64,000 bases of DNA from Pedomonas mirosovicensis (lineage in GTDB: Bacteria > Pseudomonadota > Alphaproteobacteria > Sphingomonadales > Sphingomonadaceae): positions 2,495,001 through 2,559,000 of the forward strand of contig NZ_JAKFIA010000001.1 of the NCBI RefSeq assembly GCF_022569295.1. Reading direction: 5' to 3'. The notes under the pieces are model-generated. The model saw only the letters and a list, made by a program, of their open reading frames with translations. It ran no database searches and had not been told where the DNA came from. Position numbers and translations under genes: made by a program. This document shows positions 1 to 8,476 of this stretch, in pieces (the stretch's first letter is position 1; every line of letters starts with the position of its first letter).

Positions 1-69
1 CATGCACATGCCCGCTTTAGCGTGTGGGAGGAGGCCCTGCCCTATGCCCTTGGCGCGCTGGCCCGCTGA
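1..69 (+). CDS. 3' end of an unidentified protein, truncated by the window edge
   Basis: Frame 1 is open from the first base to a TGA at 67-69 and encodes 22 residues ending in ...LGALAR. The codons favour G or C at third positions like the neighbouring genes, so this is probably the real C-terminus of an upstream protein. The piece is too short to assign a family. It ends 24 bp before the dinB start, so the two could be cotranscribed. Confidence 0.5.
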   Translation, partial: HAHARFSVWEEALPYALGALAR

Positions 70-93
70 TGGCAACACGGTGAGCCCGCCCCG

Positions 94-1422
94 ATGAACC
101 CCTACCTCTGCCGGAACTGCCTGAGGGAGACTCCGTCGAGGGAAGCCGGCGCCGCCCGCGCGCCCACGATCTGCCCCGGCTGCGGCAGCCCGCGCCTCGT
201 CAGCCATCCGGAGCTGGACCAGCTTTCCATCGCCCATATTGACTGCGACGCCTTCTTCGCGGCGGTCGAGAAGCGGGACCGGCCGGAGCTGCGCGACAAG
301 CCGGTGATCGTCGGCGGCACGGGCGGGCGCGGCGTCGTCTCCACCGCCTGCTACATCGCCCGCATCCACGGCGTGCGCTCGGCCATGCCCATGTACCAGG
401 CGAAGAAGCTGTGCCCCCACGCGGTGGTGCTGCCGCCCGACATCGCCCGCTACAAGGTGGTCTCCCGCCAATTGCGGGCGAAGATGGAGGCGCTGACGCC
501 GCTCGTCGAGCCGGTGTCCATCGACGAAGCCTTTCTCGACCTCACCGGCACCGAGCGGCTGCACGGCGCGGCGCCCGCCCGCGTGCTGATGCGCCTTGCC
601 CGCGAGGTGGAGGAGGACCTGGGCATCACCATTTCCATCGGCCTCAGCACCAACAAGTTTCTCGCCAAGCTGGCGTCGGACATGGACAAGCCGCGCGGCT
701 TCTCCGTCATCGGCAAGGCGGACGCAAAGGCCGTGCTTGCCCCCCTGCCCGTTGGGCGCATCTGGGGCGTGGGGCCTGCCACCCAGGCGAAGCTGGCCAA
801 GAATGGCATCAAGACCATCGGCGATGTGCAAAACATGCCGCTCGACCGGCTCCTGCGCGCGGCGGGCGAGGACGGGATGTGCCTGCGCCGCCTCGCCATG
901 GGAGAGGATAACCGGGTCGTCACGCCGTCCCGCGAGCGCAAGAGTCTTTCATCCGAGACCACCCTTTCCACGGACATCTCCGACCCCGCCGTGCTGGAGC
1001 GCCACGTGCGCGAGGCCGCCGATACGGTCGCCCGCCAGCTGCGCGCCGAAAAACTGGCCGCCGCCACCGTGGTGCTGAAGCTGAAAACGGCCAATTTCCA
1101 GCTCGTTACCCGCTCCCGCCGTCTCGCCCGGCCCACCCAGACCGCCCGCGATCTTCTGGACATTGCCCTGCCGCTGCTCGCAACCGAGGCCGATGGTCGC
1201 CGTTTTCGCCTTGTGGGACTGGGCGTTGCCGTCTGTCCGCCGGAGGAAACCCAGGAACCGGGACTGGATTTCGGCCCGCCGCCGGACAACAGACGGCTGA
1301 AGCTCGAGTCGGCGCTCGATCAGGTGCGCGCCCGCTTCGGGTCCAAGGTGCTGGGGCTCAAGGCCCCGAACCCCAAGGCGGACCCGCCGCCGTCCGCCCG
1401 CAAGCCGGACCGGGGGAAATGA
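94..1422 (+). CDS. dinB: DNA polymerase IV with N-terminal zinc-ribbon-like extension
   Basis: Y-family translesion DNA polymerase of 442 aa. The catalytic carboxylates are visible: D50/D52 in HIDCDAFF and D144/E145 in SIDEAFLDLTG. They are followed by the helix-hairpin-helix segment (VGPATQAKLAKNGI) and the little-finger domain. The first about 40 residues carry two CxxC pairs (C6/C9 and C27/C30), which look like a small zinc ribbon placed before the polymerase fold; related alphaproteobacterial DinB proteins have a similar extension. The C-terminus is a basic, proline-rich tail. No canonical beta-clamp motif was confirmed. It reads in the same direction as the RidA gene about 100 bp downstream. 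Confidence 0.95.
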   Translation: MNPYLCRNCLRETPSREAGAARAPTICPGCGSPRLVSHPELDQLSIAHIDCDAFFAAVEKRDRPELRDKPVIVGGTGGRGVVSTACYIARIHGVRSAMPMYQAKKLCPHAVVLPPDIARYKVVSRQLRAKMEALTPLVEPVSIDEAFLDLTGTERLHGAAPARVLMRLAREVEEDLGITISIGLSTNKFLAKLASDMDKPRGFSVIGKADAKAVLAPLPVGRIWGVGPATQAKLAKNGIKTIGDVQNMPLDRLLRAAGEDGMCLRRLAMGEDNRVVTPSRERKSLSSETTLSTDISDPAVLERHVREAADTVARQLRAEKLAAATVVLKLKTANFQLVTRSRRLARPTQTARDLLDIALPLLATEADGRRFRLVGLGVAVCPPEETQEPGLDFGPPPDNRRLKLESALDQVRARFGSKVLGLKAPNPKADPPPSARKPDRGK

Positions 1423-1524
1423 GCAGGCGCGCCGCCGATCTGGCGGCAGGCCAAGACATCTGCTAGCCCCCGGCCCAGTTGTTCCCCTATAGACAGGGGA
1501 CGTAACATCTTTTTGGAGGATGGC

Positions 1525-1986
1525 ATGAGCGTTGAGCAACGGCTGAGCGAACTTGGACTGACCCTGCCCGTACCGGCTGCGCCGGCGGCGAACTATGTGC
1601 CCTACGTCATCACCGGCAACCTGCTGGTGATCGCCGGGCAGCTTCCGCTCGGCCCGGAAGGAATCGCAGTGCATGGCAAGGTGGGCGACACCGTCACCAC
1701 CGAGCAGGCGACCGAGGCGGCGAAGCTGTGCGCGCTCAACCTCATCGCCCAGATGAAGGCGGCGCTGGGCGGCGACCTGGAGCGCGTGGCCCGCGTGGTG
1801 CGGCTCGGCGGCTTCGTCAACTGCGTCGATACCTATGTGGACCAGCCCAAGGTGGTCAACGGCGCGTCCGACCTGATGGTCGCCGTCTTCGGCGACAAGG
1901 GCAAGCACGCCCGTACGGCCGTCGGCACCAACGTCCTGCCGTTTGATGTTCCCGTTGAAATCGATGCCATGGTAGAAATCGCCTGA
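1525..1986 (+). CDS. RidA family protein (enamine/imine deaminase-like)
   Basis: A 153-aa protein of the YjgF/YER057c/UK114 (RidA) fold. It belongs to the longer subfamily seen in alphaproteobacteria, with NLLVIAGQLP near the N-terminus and ARVVRLGGFVN in the middle. RidA proteins hydrolyse reactive enamine/imine intermediates from PLP enzymes, but this subfamily lacks a well-defined substrate. The ATG at 1525 is preferred because GGAGGA lies at 1515-1520; an upstream in-frame TTG at 1513 would sit on that site. It is followed by the GDPD-like gene and an acyltransferase on the same strand, probably one transcription unit. Confidence 0.88.
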   Translation: MSVEQRLSELGLTLPVPAAPAANYVPYVITGNLLVIAGQLPLGPEGIAVHGKVGDTVTTEQATEAAKLCALNLIAQMKAALGGDLERVARVVRLGGFVNCVDTYVDQPKVVNGASDLMVAVFGDKGKHARTAVGTNVLPFDVPVEIDAMVEIA

Positions 1987-2068
1987 TCTTACCGTGTGAT
2001 TGTCGAGACCCCGCCGCCTCGGGCGGCGGGGCCCTCGATCGGGCGAGCAGAACAGTCAAGTAGGGTTG

Positions 2069-2881
2069 ATGACAAAACAGCGTCTGCTTCAGGACTATGC
2101 TTCGTGGCTCAAGGCCAAACCGTTCGTGCGCGGTGGGCTGGCCGGAGGCGTGGCCGGCGCTGTCCCGCATTCGCTGGCCGCCATAGAGCGGGCCATCAAG
2201 GCGGGCCTCGGCGTCGTCCTGGAAGCGCAGCTGACCTTCGACGGCGACGCCGTGGTATTCGGCGAGGCAAGGCTGGACCGACTGACGGACCTCAGCGGCG
2301 AGGTCGGGCAGTACAGCTCGGCCCAGCTTCAGGCGCAAAAGCTGAAGGGCACGAATGAGCCCCTGCGCTCGCTCTCATGCCTGCTGCCGGAAATCGCCGG
2401 GCGCACTCCCGTGCTCATCGACGCCTGCAACGCGCCCAAGGACCCCTTGCCGCTGTGCTTCGCCATCCGCCGCGCGCTGGAGGGCTATGGCGGCCCCATC
2501 GGCATCCTGGCGCGCCATCCGCGCATCATCGGCTGGTTCGGCGAGCATTCCCGCCGTGTCGCCCGCGGGCTGGTCATCAGCGACAGGCCCGAGTGGTCCT
2601 CCTGGCGGACGCGCTCCAGCCTGTGGCGCAACCACGCCATCCGCCGAACCCACCCGGACTTCGCCGTGTTCGACGTAGCCTCGCTGCCGTCCGTCCTGGC
2701 GACGCGACTGCGCCAGCAGGGCAAGCCCGTGCTCGCCTGGCCGGTGCGAACCGAGGAAGATCGCGTCGCGGCCATCGACCACGCCGACAACATCATTCAG
2801 GAGCCCGACCTCGCCGTCGCGACCGCGCAGCCCAAGGCAAGGCCGCAGGCCAGCCGGCCCGCCGCCGCGGCCCGGTCGTAA
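2069..2881 (+). CDS. Glycerophosphodiester phosphodiesterase-fold protein with degenerate active site
   Basis: A 270-aa protein that aligns with the alphaproteobacterial GDPD family along its whole length: PFVRGG, SLAAIERAIKAG, DGDAVVF, RLTDLSGEV, RRALEGYGG, PVLAWPVRT and a final ADNIIQEP. The catalytic positions are replaced. The usual HRG is RGG, ENS is PHS, ELD is VLE, FHD is FGE and EVK is DAC. The general acid/base histidines, the arginine and most metal-binding carboxylates are therefore missing, and normal phosphodiesterase activity is unlikely. Reading frame and codon use look intact, so this appears to be a maintained pseudoenzyme and not a decayed gene. The start at 2069 removes a non-conserved upstream extension. 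Confidence 0.82.
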   Translation: MTKQRLLQDYASWLKAKPFVRGGLAGGVAGAVPHSLAAIERAIKAGLGVVLEAQLTFDGDAVVFGEARLDRLTDLSGEVGQYSSAQLQAQKLKGTNEPLRSLSCLLPEIAGRTPVLIDACNAPKDPLPLCFAIRRALEGYGGPIGILARHPRIIGWFGEHSRRVARGLVISDRPEWSSWRTRSSLWRNHAIRRTHPDFAVFDVASLPSVLATRLRQQGKPVLAWPVRTEEDRVAAIDHADNIIQEPDLAVATAQPKARPQASRPAAAARS

Positions 2882-2891
2882 GGCAGGCGGC

Positions 2892-4070
2892 ATGGCGGAG
2901 TGGACGCTGGAAATCGTCGAGCGGATTGCCGACATTCCAGCAAGCGATTGGCAGGCCTGCGCGGGAAGCGCCAACCCCACCGTTAGCCACGCCTTCTTCC
3001 TGGCGCTGGAGGAAAGCGGCAGCGCCACCGCCAGGACCGGCTGGCGGCCCCAGCATATCGTGGCGCGCAGGAAAAACGGCGACATCGCCGGCATCCTGCC
3101 TGCGTACCTCAAATCCCACAGCAACGGCGAATATGTGTTCGACCACAGCTGGGCCGATGCCTTCGAGCGCGCCGGGGGAGACTATTACCCCAAGCTCCAG
3201 TGCGCCGTGCCGTTCACGCCGGTGCCGGGCCCGCGCCTGCTGCTGCCGGAGTCGGAAGCGGGCTCCGAAGCCGGGCCGCTGCTGCTGGCCGCCGCTGCCA
3301 CGGCGGTGGAGGAGGCCGGGCTTTCCTCCGCCCACGCCACCTTCATCGCGCCCGAACAGGTGCCTGTGTTCGAGGCGGCGGGCTGGCTCCTCCGCACCGA
3401 CCAGCAGTTCCACTGGCGAAACCGGGGCTACCGCAGCTTTCAGGAATTTCTCGACCAGCTCGCCTCGCGCAAGCGCAAGGCCATCCGCAAGGAGCGGGAG
3501 GAGGCAGTGAGCGCCGGGCTCGATATCCGCTGCCTTACCGGCCCCGACCTCAGGCAAGAACACTGGGACGCCATGTGGCGCTTCTACCAGCATACCGGCG
3601 CGCGCAAGTGGGGCCGCCCCTACCTTACCCGCGACGCCTTCACCCGGCTGGCCGAAACCATGGCCGACAAGGTGCTGCTCGTGCTGGCCTACCGGGGCGA
3701 CGCGGCCATCGCGGGCGCGCTCAACCTCATCGGCGCGGATACGCTCTACGGCCGCTACTGGGGCTGCACCGAGCACCACGCCTGCCTGCACTTCGAGGTG
3801 TGCTACTATCAGGCCATCGACTGGGCCATCGCCCACGGCCTCGCCCGCGTGGAGGCCGGAGCCCAGGGCGAGCACAAGCTGGCGCGCGGCTACGAGCCCA
3901 CGCCCACCTACTCCGCCCACTGGATCAGCCACCCGGCCTTCCGCCGCGCCGTCGCCGCCTTCCTGAAGCAGGAGCGCGAGGCCGTCGCCGAGGGCATGGA
4001 ATACCTCGGCCAGTTCACGCCCTTCCGCCGCGGCCCGCTCGGCGGCGGCGAGGGTGGCGACCACGACTGA
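2892..4070 (+). CDS. GNAT/FemAB-like acyltransferase of the DUF482 (COG3146) family
   Basis: A 392-aa protein of the family annotated as 'peptidogalycan biosynthesis protein' or GNAT N-acetyltransferase. Typical stretches are RKRKAIRKERE, FYQHTGARKWG, GRYWGCTEHHACLHFEVCYYQAIDWA (split here by description only: GRYWGC then HFEVCYYQAIDW), and ARGYEPTPTYSAH. The substrate is not established; the fold resembles FemAB aminoacyltransferases. It starts 10 bp after the GDPD-like gene, and the RidA/GDPD/DUF482 order suggests a conserved operon whose joint role is unknown. Cytoplasmic; no signal peptide or membrane segment is visible. Confidence 0.85.
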   Translation: MAEWTLEIVERIADIPASDWQACAGSANPTVSHAFFLALEESGSATARTGWRPQHIVARRKNGDIAGILPAYLKSHSNGEYVFDHSWADAFERAGGDYYPKLQCAVPFTPVPGPRLLLPESEAGSEAGPLLLAAAATAVEEAGLSSAHATFIAPEQVPVFEAAGWLLRTDQQFHWRNRGYRSFQEFLDQLASRKRKAIRKEREEAVSAGLDIRCLTGPDLRQEHWDAMWRFYQHTGARKWGRPYLTRDAFTRLAETMADKVLLVLAYRGDAAIAGALNLIGADTLYGRYWGCTEHHACLHFEVCYYQAIDWAIAHGLARVEAGAQGEHKLARGYEPTPTYSAHWISHPAFRRAVAAFLKQEREAVAEGMEYLGQFTPFRRGPLGGGEGGDHD

Positions 4071-4407
4071 GCGGGGTGTTATTTTTTCATTGGGATTTTC
4101 TTGCAGAGGGTCCTGGAGCCTCTGCACTCCCATTCATTTTATCGGGCCGCGCCCTGCATGAACGGCGGCACCTCTGCCGGATGTGGAATGCGGCGGAATA
4201 TTTTCCTTCCCCCGCTGCGCCTTGGGGAAAATACCAAGGTTATTGCCGGGCCCCGTCTTGGGGCACGCCGCGTTGCGGGTTATGCTTCCGGCCGCATTAA
4301 CCATTTATTCTGAACCATCCGCCAAAACGATACCGCATGCGGCCGCGCCCGGCCGCACGGTTGTGAGGCGTTCGTTCACACGGGTAACGCAACAACGGAG
4401 ACGCGCA
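4071..4407 (+). other. Intergenic region with one copy of the dispersed hairpin repeat
   Basis: No convincing gene is seen. A GC-rich hairpin element at 4101-4152 belongs to the dispersed family described separately. The remainder is more AT-rich near 4300-4330 and probably holds the promoter of the Sel1-repeat gene, but no clear -35/-10 pair could be assigned. Confidence 0.6.
4101..4152 (+). repeat. Dispersed hairpin repeat, copy 1 (single)
   Basis: T-rich lead, then GCAGAGG and CCTCTGC arms (4103-4124 region), then ACTCCCATTCATTTT and a GGCCGCG end. The order is the same as in copies at 32699, 56949 and, inverted, 32820. It lies after the DUF482 gene. Confidence 0.65.
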
Positions 4408-4737
4408 ATGCCAGGGATGACCCCATCCGCCATTGCCAGCACCACATCCTCCCACCTTCAGTCCAATGCCGAGCGCAGCGACGCGGTCGAGCGCCTGCTG
4501 GCCGCAGCAAAGCGCGGCGAGGCGCAGGCCTATTACGACCTCGGCACGGCCTACGCGCTGGGCGAGGGCGTGGATATCGACCTCATCGAAGCCCATCGCT
4601 GGTACAACCTCGCCGCCATGGCGGGCCTCCGCGAGGCACAGGCCGAACGCGCCGCGCTGGCCGCGGACATGAACCCCGCCGAAATCGCCGAAGCCCAGCG
4701 CCGCGCCCGCGAGTGGCTCGCGGCGATCGGGAACTGA
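4408..4737 (+). CDS. Small Sel1-like repeat protein
   Basis: A 109-aa protein with a Sel1/TPR-like helical hairpin: AKRGEAQAYYDLGTAYALG followed by VDIDLIEAHRWYNLAAMAG, about one and a half Sel1 repeats. These repeats mediate protein-protein contacts, and the partner is unknown. No signal peptide is visible, so it is probably cytoplasmic. The start at 4408 is chosen because the repeat begins about 25 residues in and ACGGAG precedes it; the frame stays open further upstream through non-coding-looking sequence. It is convergent with the histidine kinase gene and separated from it by a composite hairpin repeat. Confidence 0.75.
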   Translation: MPGMTPSAIASTTSSHLQSNAERSDAVERLLAAAKRGEAQAYYDLGTAYALGEGVDIDLIEAHRWYNLAAMAGLREAQAERAALAADMNPAEIAEAQRRAREWLAAIGN

Positions 4738-4753
4738 GGCTCTTTGATTTTCT

Positions 4754-4916
4754 GCCAAGGGGAAACGCATTCCCCTTGGCGATCCCCTTTTCGTTTTTAA
4801 TGGGACGCGACCGTGATTTTACCGTGCGCCCCAAAAGGGACGCTGCGGTTGATGCCGGGTGCGGCCCGAAAAATCGAAGGGGAGGTTGCCAAGAGGGTCC
4901 GCGACCCTCCTGCTAA
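4754..4916. repeat. Composite of two inverted hairpin repeats, copy 2
   Basis: First hairpin: CCAAGGGGAA (4755-4764) with TTCCCCTTGG (4770-4779), then CGATCCCCTTTTCGTTTTTAA and GGGACGCG. Second, inverted: a GAAGGGGAGG side followed by a hairpin with AGAGGGTC and GACCCTC arms (about 4892-4909). It lies between the convergent Sel1 and histidine-kinase genes. It could act as a two-way transcription barrier. Confidence 0.6.
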
Positions 4917-4932
4917 CAAAAACACCCCCGCG

Positions 4933-5988
4933 CTACACCAGCCGCTCGCCTGCGGAGCGGGTGAAGCAGAACTCGCCCTGGCTGCCTTCGGGCCGGGTTT
5001 TGAGCACGCGGGAGACCGGCAGGAGGACGATGGCGCGCGTGCCTTCCTCCATCCGCGAGATCAGGCGGAACTGGCCGTCGTGCAGCTCCGCCAGCGCCTT
5101 GACCATTGGCAGGCCAAGGCCGGTGCCGCGCGGGCCCTGCCCGGTTGTCTCGGCGATCTGCTTGAACGGCTGCATCACCACGTGCAGCTTCTCGGGAGGA
5201 ATGCCGGGCCCGTTGTCCCGCACCTCAAGGCGCATCTCGCCCCGGCGCGTCACCCACACCGAAACGGTGACGCGGGTGCCGGCCTTGGTGAACTTGATGG
5301 CGTTGGAGAGCAGGTTGAGGATGATCTGGCGCAGCATGCGCTCGTCCCCCAGCACCGGCGGCAGGCCCTCGCGGATGCGGCAGTCCAGGCTGACGTCGCG
5401 CTGGCGGGCAAGCGAGGCCAGCACCTGCATTGAGAACGTCACCACCTGCTTGAGATCCACCGGGTCTTCGTTCAGCTGCTTCTCGCTCGCCTGGATCTTG
5501 ATGAGATCGAGCAGCGCATCGAGCAGCGAGACCAGATGCAGGCTGGAGAGGTGGATGGCATCGATATAATCGCCATAGATCGGCGGGTTGATCGACCCCA
5601 GCGCCTTGGAGCGGATGAGTTCCGAATAGCCGACGATGGCGTTGAGCGGCGTCCGCAATTCATGGCCGAGGTTGGCAACGAGCAGCGAGCGTTCGGACTG
5701 CACCTGGGAGAGCGCGCGGCGGGCCTGGTCCCGCTCGTCGGCCAGGCGGCCGGAAAGGGCAACGGCGCCGCGCGCGAGATGGGCGGCGCTCAGCCGGCCG
5801 ACGATGGCCTCGCCCTCGCGCACCCACAGGCCCTGCGCCAAAGCCGCCTCGAGCGCCGGGTCGTCCAGCAGGCTCTCGACCGCCAGGCCGGCATCAACCA
5901 CGGCCTCCCCCTCGGGAAGCCTGTGCTTGCCCGGACCCAGGGGTTCCATCAGCTGTCTGACCGTTACGCGCATGGCTGGCACCGCCAT
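4933..5988 (-). CDS. Soluble sensor histidine kinase
   Basis: A 351-aa HisKA/HATPase_c kinase. The phosphoacceptor H109 lies in NLGHELRTPLNAIVGYSEL; the N box is NLLSNAIKFT, G1 is DNGPGIP and G2 is GTGLGLPM. About 80 N-terminal residues show no clear PAS domain and no transmembrane helix, and a short coiled coil (about 80-105) leads into the dimerisation helices. It therefore probably senses a cytoplasmic cue or works in a phosphorelay through partner proteins, like the PleC/DivJ/CckA group of kinases. No response regulator is adjacent, so it is an orphan. The start could be the ATG at 5988 or the one five codons later. Confidence 0.88.
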   Translation of the reverse strand: MAVPAMRVTVRQLMEPLGPGKHRLPEGEAVVDAGLAVESLLDDPALEAALAQGLWVREGEAIVGRLSAAHLARGAVALSGRLADERDQARRALSQVQSERSLLVANLGHELRTPLNAIVGYSELIRSKALGSINPPIYGDYIDAIHLSSLHLVSLLDALLDLIKIQASEKQLNEDPVDLKQVVTFSMQVLASLARQRDVSLDCRIREGLPPVLGDERMLRQIILNLLSNAIKFTKAGTRVTVSVWVTRRGEMRLEVRDNGPGIPPEKLHVVMQPFKQIAETTGQGPRGTGLGLPMVKALAELHDGQFRLISRMEEGTRAIVLLPVSRVLKTRPEGSQGEFCFTRSAGERLV

Positions 5989-6103
5989 TTCCTCGGGCCG
6001 CGCGACGGGGGCAGGCGCGGCTTATGCCTTCAAGGCAGGAGTGTCCGCCGCGCCAGGTTAATTTTGGGTAAGAGATGCGCGTATTTTATGAATACGAAGC
6101 GCC

Positions 6104-6958
6104 TCAGCGCGGCCGCACCGGCAGATTGTCGATGAGACGGGTGGTGCCCACCCGCGCCGCGACGAACAGCCGCGCCTCCCGATCGAGCGCCTGCAGCGGC
6201 TCCAGCGTGCGGGCGTCGCGCACCTCGAGATAGTCCACCTGTTTGAAGCCGGCGGCCAGCAGATCGCGCGTGCCCTGGGCGAGCGCGGCGGCCATCTCCG
6301 CCCCGCCTTCCAGCTGCTCCGCCACCCGCCCCAGCACCCGTGGCAGGGCGCCGGCGATGCCGCGCTCCTCGGCGCTGAGGTAGGCGTTGCGGGAGGACAT
6401 GGCGAGGCCGTCCGCCTCGCGCACGATGGGCGCGCCCAGGATTTCAACGCCGATGTTCAGGTCCTCGGCGAACCGGCGGATCACCTGCAACTGCTGATAA
6501 TCCTTCTCGCCGAAGATGGCGACATCGGGCCGCACCATGTTCAGCAGCTTGGTGACGATGAGCGCCACGCCGTCGAAATGGCCGGGCCGCGCCGCACCGC
6601 ACAGCCCCTCCGACACGCCCGCAACGCTGACGGACGTGGCAAAACCGGCCGGATACATTTCCTCGACCGTGGGCGCGAAAAGCAGGTCGCAACCCGCGCT
6701 TTTCAGCAGCTCGGCGTCCCTCGCCTCCTGCCGCGGATAGCGGCTTAAGTCTTCGTTAACCCCGAATTGCTTCGGATTGACGAAAATACTTGCTACAACG
6801 CGATCGGCATGGGCCTTGGCCGCCTCAATGAGAGAAAGATGACCCTGATGAAGCGCTCCCATTGTCGGCACCAGCGCAACACGCAGCCCGGCCTTGCGCC
6901 AGGCGCCAACCATCTCGCGCAGGTCCGCCACGGTGCGGACGATCGTCAACCCTTGCAT
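6104..6958 (-). CDS. panC: Pantothenate synthetase
   Basis: Condenses pantoate with beta-alanine using ATP (vitamin B5/CoA pathway). The 284-aa protein shows the nucleotidyl-transferase signatures VPTMGALHQGHLSL, SIFVNPKQF, FGEKDYQQL and MSSRNAYLS. The ATG at 6958 is preferred, with GGGAG about nine bases upstream; the frame is open for 32 more codons upstream but these are not conserved in character. It is divergent from mipZ, and the 94-bp gap must hold both promoters. No panB or panD is nearby. Confidence 0.95.
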   Translation of the reverse strand: MQGLTIVRTVADLREMVGAWRKAGLRVALVPTMGALHQGHLSLIEAAKAHADRVVASIFVNPKQFGVNEDLSRYPRQEARDAELLKSAGCDLLFAPTVEEMYPAGFATSVSVAGVSEGLCGAARPGHFDGVALIVTKLLNMVRPDVAIFGEKDYQQLQVIRRFAEDLNIGVEILGAPIVREADGLAMSSRNAYLSAEERGIAGALPRVLGRVAEQLEGGAEMAAALAQGTRDLLAAGFKQVDYLEVRDARTLEPLQALDREARLFVAARVGTTRLIDNLPVRPR

Positions 6959-7052
6959 GGCTGGTTCTACTCCCGGCCTCACATTGACACCGTCCGCTGT
7001 GTCGGCATTAACAGCGGGCAAATCAAGTAGGTTCGTATCAGGACAGGAATTC

Positions 7053-7943
7053 ATGGCAACGCGCGCTCACATCATCGTACTGGGCAATGAAAAGGGCGGG
7101 TCGGGCAAGTCCACGACCGGCGTCCACATTGCCGTTGCCCTGCTTTACGCCGGTCTTAGCGTCGGCGCCATCGATCTCGACGGCCGGCAGCGCAGCTTTG
7201 CCCGTTATCTCGAGAACCGCGCCAACTACAACAAGAAGCACGGCCTCAAGCTGGTGGAGCCGGAAACCGTCACCCTGCAGGACGGAACGGAGGAGGAAGA
7301 CCGCGCCAAGCTCGAAGCCCAGCTGGCCGCGTGGGCCGAGACCAAGGACGTCATTGTCATCGACTGTCCGGGCCGCGACAGCGTGCTCTCGCGCCACGCC
7401 CACTCGTTCGCCGATACGCTCATCACCCCGATGAACGACAGCTTCATCGATTTCGACCTGCTCGGCCAGGTGGACGCGGACACCCACAAGGTGACCCGCC
7501 CCAGCTTCTACAGCGAACTGGTGTGGCAGTCCCGTAAGGCCCGCGCCAAGCGCGACGGCGGCTCCATCGACTGGGTGGTGCTGCGGACCCGTATGTCGCA
7601 CCTGGAAGCGCGCAACATGCGCCGCGTCGCCAGCGCGCTGGCCGAACTGGCCAAGCGCATCGGCTTCCGCGTGGTGCCGGGCCTGTCCGAGCGCGTGATC
7701 TTCCGCGAGCTGTTCCCCAAGGGCCTGACGCTGCTCGACCTGCGCAACGTGGCCAAGACCGAGGGCAGCATGACCATGAGCCAGGTCGCCGCCCGCCAGG
7801 AAGTGCGCGACCTGCTGGTCGAGCTGAAGCTGCCCATGCTGGACGAGGCCGGCAAGGTCATCGCCAGGGCGGAAACGCCCGCCGCCGGGAATGCTTCCGG
7901 CGGCACGGCCGACACGGCCGAACCTGCGCCCGCGCTGGTCTGA
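7053..7943 (+). CDS. mipZ: MipZ-type division-site positioning ATPase
   Basis: A 296-aa ParA/MinD-family P-loop ATPase with the deviant Walker A KGGSGKSTT (residues 14-22) and a Walker B around VIVIDCPGRDS. Segments such as ALLYAGLSVGAIDLDGRQRS and FRELFPKGLTLLDL match MipZ. In alphaproteobacteria MipZ binds polar ParB and forms a gradient that inhibits FtsZ away from midcell. AGGACAGGA precedes the ATG at 7053. A membrane J-protein gene follows 10 bp downstream, probably in the same operon. Confidence 0.93.
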   Translation: MATRAHIIVLGNEKGGSGKSTTGVHIAVALLYAGLSVGAIDLDGRQRSFARYLENRANYNKKHGLKLVEPETVTLQDGTEEEDRAKLEAQLAAWAETKDVIVIDCPGRDSVLSRHAHSFADTLITPMNDSFIDFDLLGQVDADTHKVTRPSFYSELVWQSRKARAKRDGGSIDWVVLRTRMSHLEARNMRRVASALAELAKRIGFRVVPGLSERVIFRELFPKGLTLLDLRNVAKTEGSMTMSQVAARQEVRDLLVELKLPMLDEAGKVIARAETPAAGNASGGTADTAEPAPALV

Positions 7944-7953
7944 GAGCCAGCCC

Positions 7954-8442
7954 ATGCCCTGGCTGCTGCTGGGCCTTCTCGTTCTCGCCTTTTTCTGGGC
8001 GGTCGGCCGCTGGGGGCTGAACACCTCGCCGCGCAACCTGCGCTGGACCGGGCTGGGGCTGCTGGCCCTCGTCTGCCTGCTCGCCGCGCTGTGGATGGCC
8101 GCGCGGGGCCAGCTTGCCTTTGCTTCGGCCTTTGCAACGGGCGCGTTGGCCCTATATGGACGCTACCGTTGGATCAAAGGAATAATCGACCGGATCGCAG
8201 CGGCTGGCGGCCGGGCGGGCGAGCCTCCCCGAGGCAGAACCACCGGCCAGACCACGGTGGCAACGGACGAGGAGGCCTATGCAATTCTTGGACTTAAGCC
8301 GGGCGCGAGCCGGGACGCCATCCTTGCGGCGCACCGGCGGCTTATGCGAATAGTCCATCCCGATCATGGCGGCACCGATTACCTGGCCGCCAAGATCAAT
8401 CAGGCGCGGGACATCCTGCTCCGCAAGTCTGACCATTCGTAA
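7954..8442 (+). CDS. Membrane-anchored J-domain protein
   Basis: A 162-aa protein with two N-terminal hydrophobic segments (about residues 1-20 and 30-65) and a C-terminal J-domain (AYAILGLKPGASRDAILAA, then the HPD loop in RIVHPDHGG at about residue 137). The layout resembles the mitochondrial Pam18/TIM14 type. J-domains stimulate Hsp70 (DnaK) ATPase, and the anchor would direct this to the inner membrane. The ATG at 7954 directly precedes the hydrophobic stretch. It follows mipZ by 10 bp and precedes the phosphohexomutase. Confidence 0.88.
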   Translation: MPWLLLGLLVLAFFWAVGRWGLNTSPRNLRWTGLGLLALVCLLAALWMAARGQLAFASAFATGALALYGRYRWIKGIIDRIAAAGGRAGEPPRGRTTGQTTVATDEEAYAILGLKPGASRDAILAAHRRLMRIVHPDHGGTDYLAAKINQARDILLRKSDHS

Positions 8443-8476
8443 TTCGCTTTCCTGATTTTTCCCGGAGGTCTGGTTC

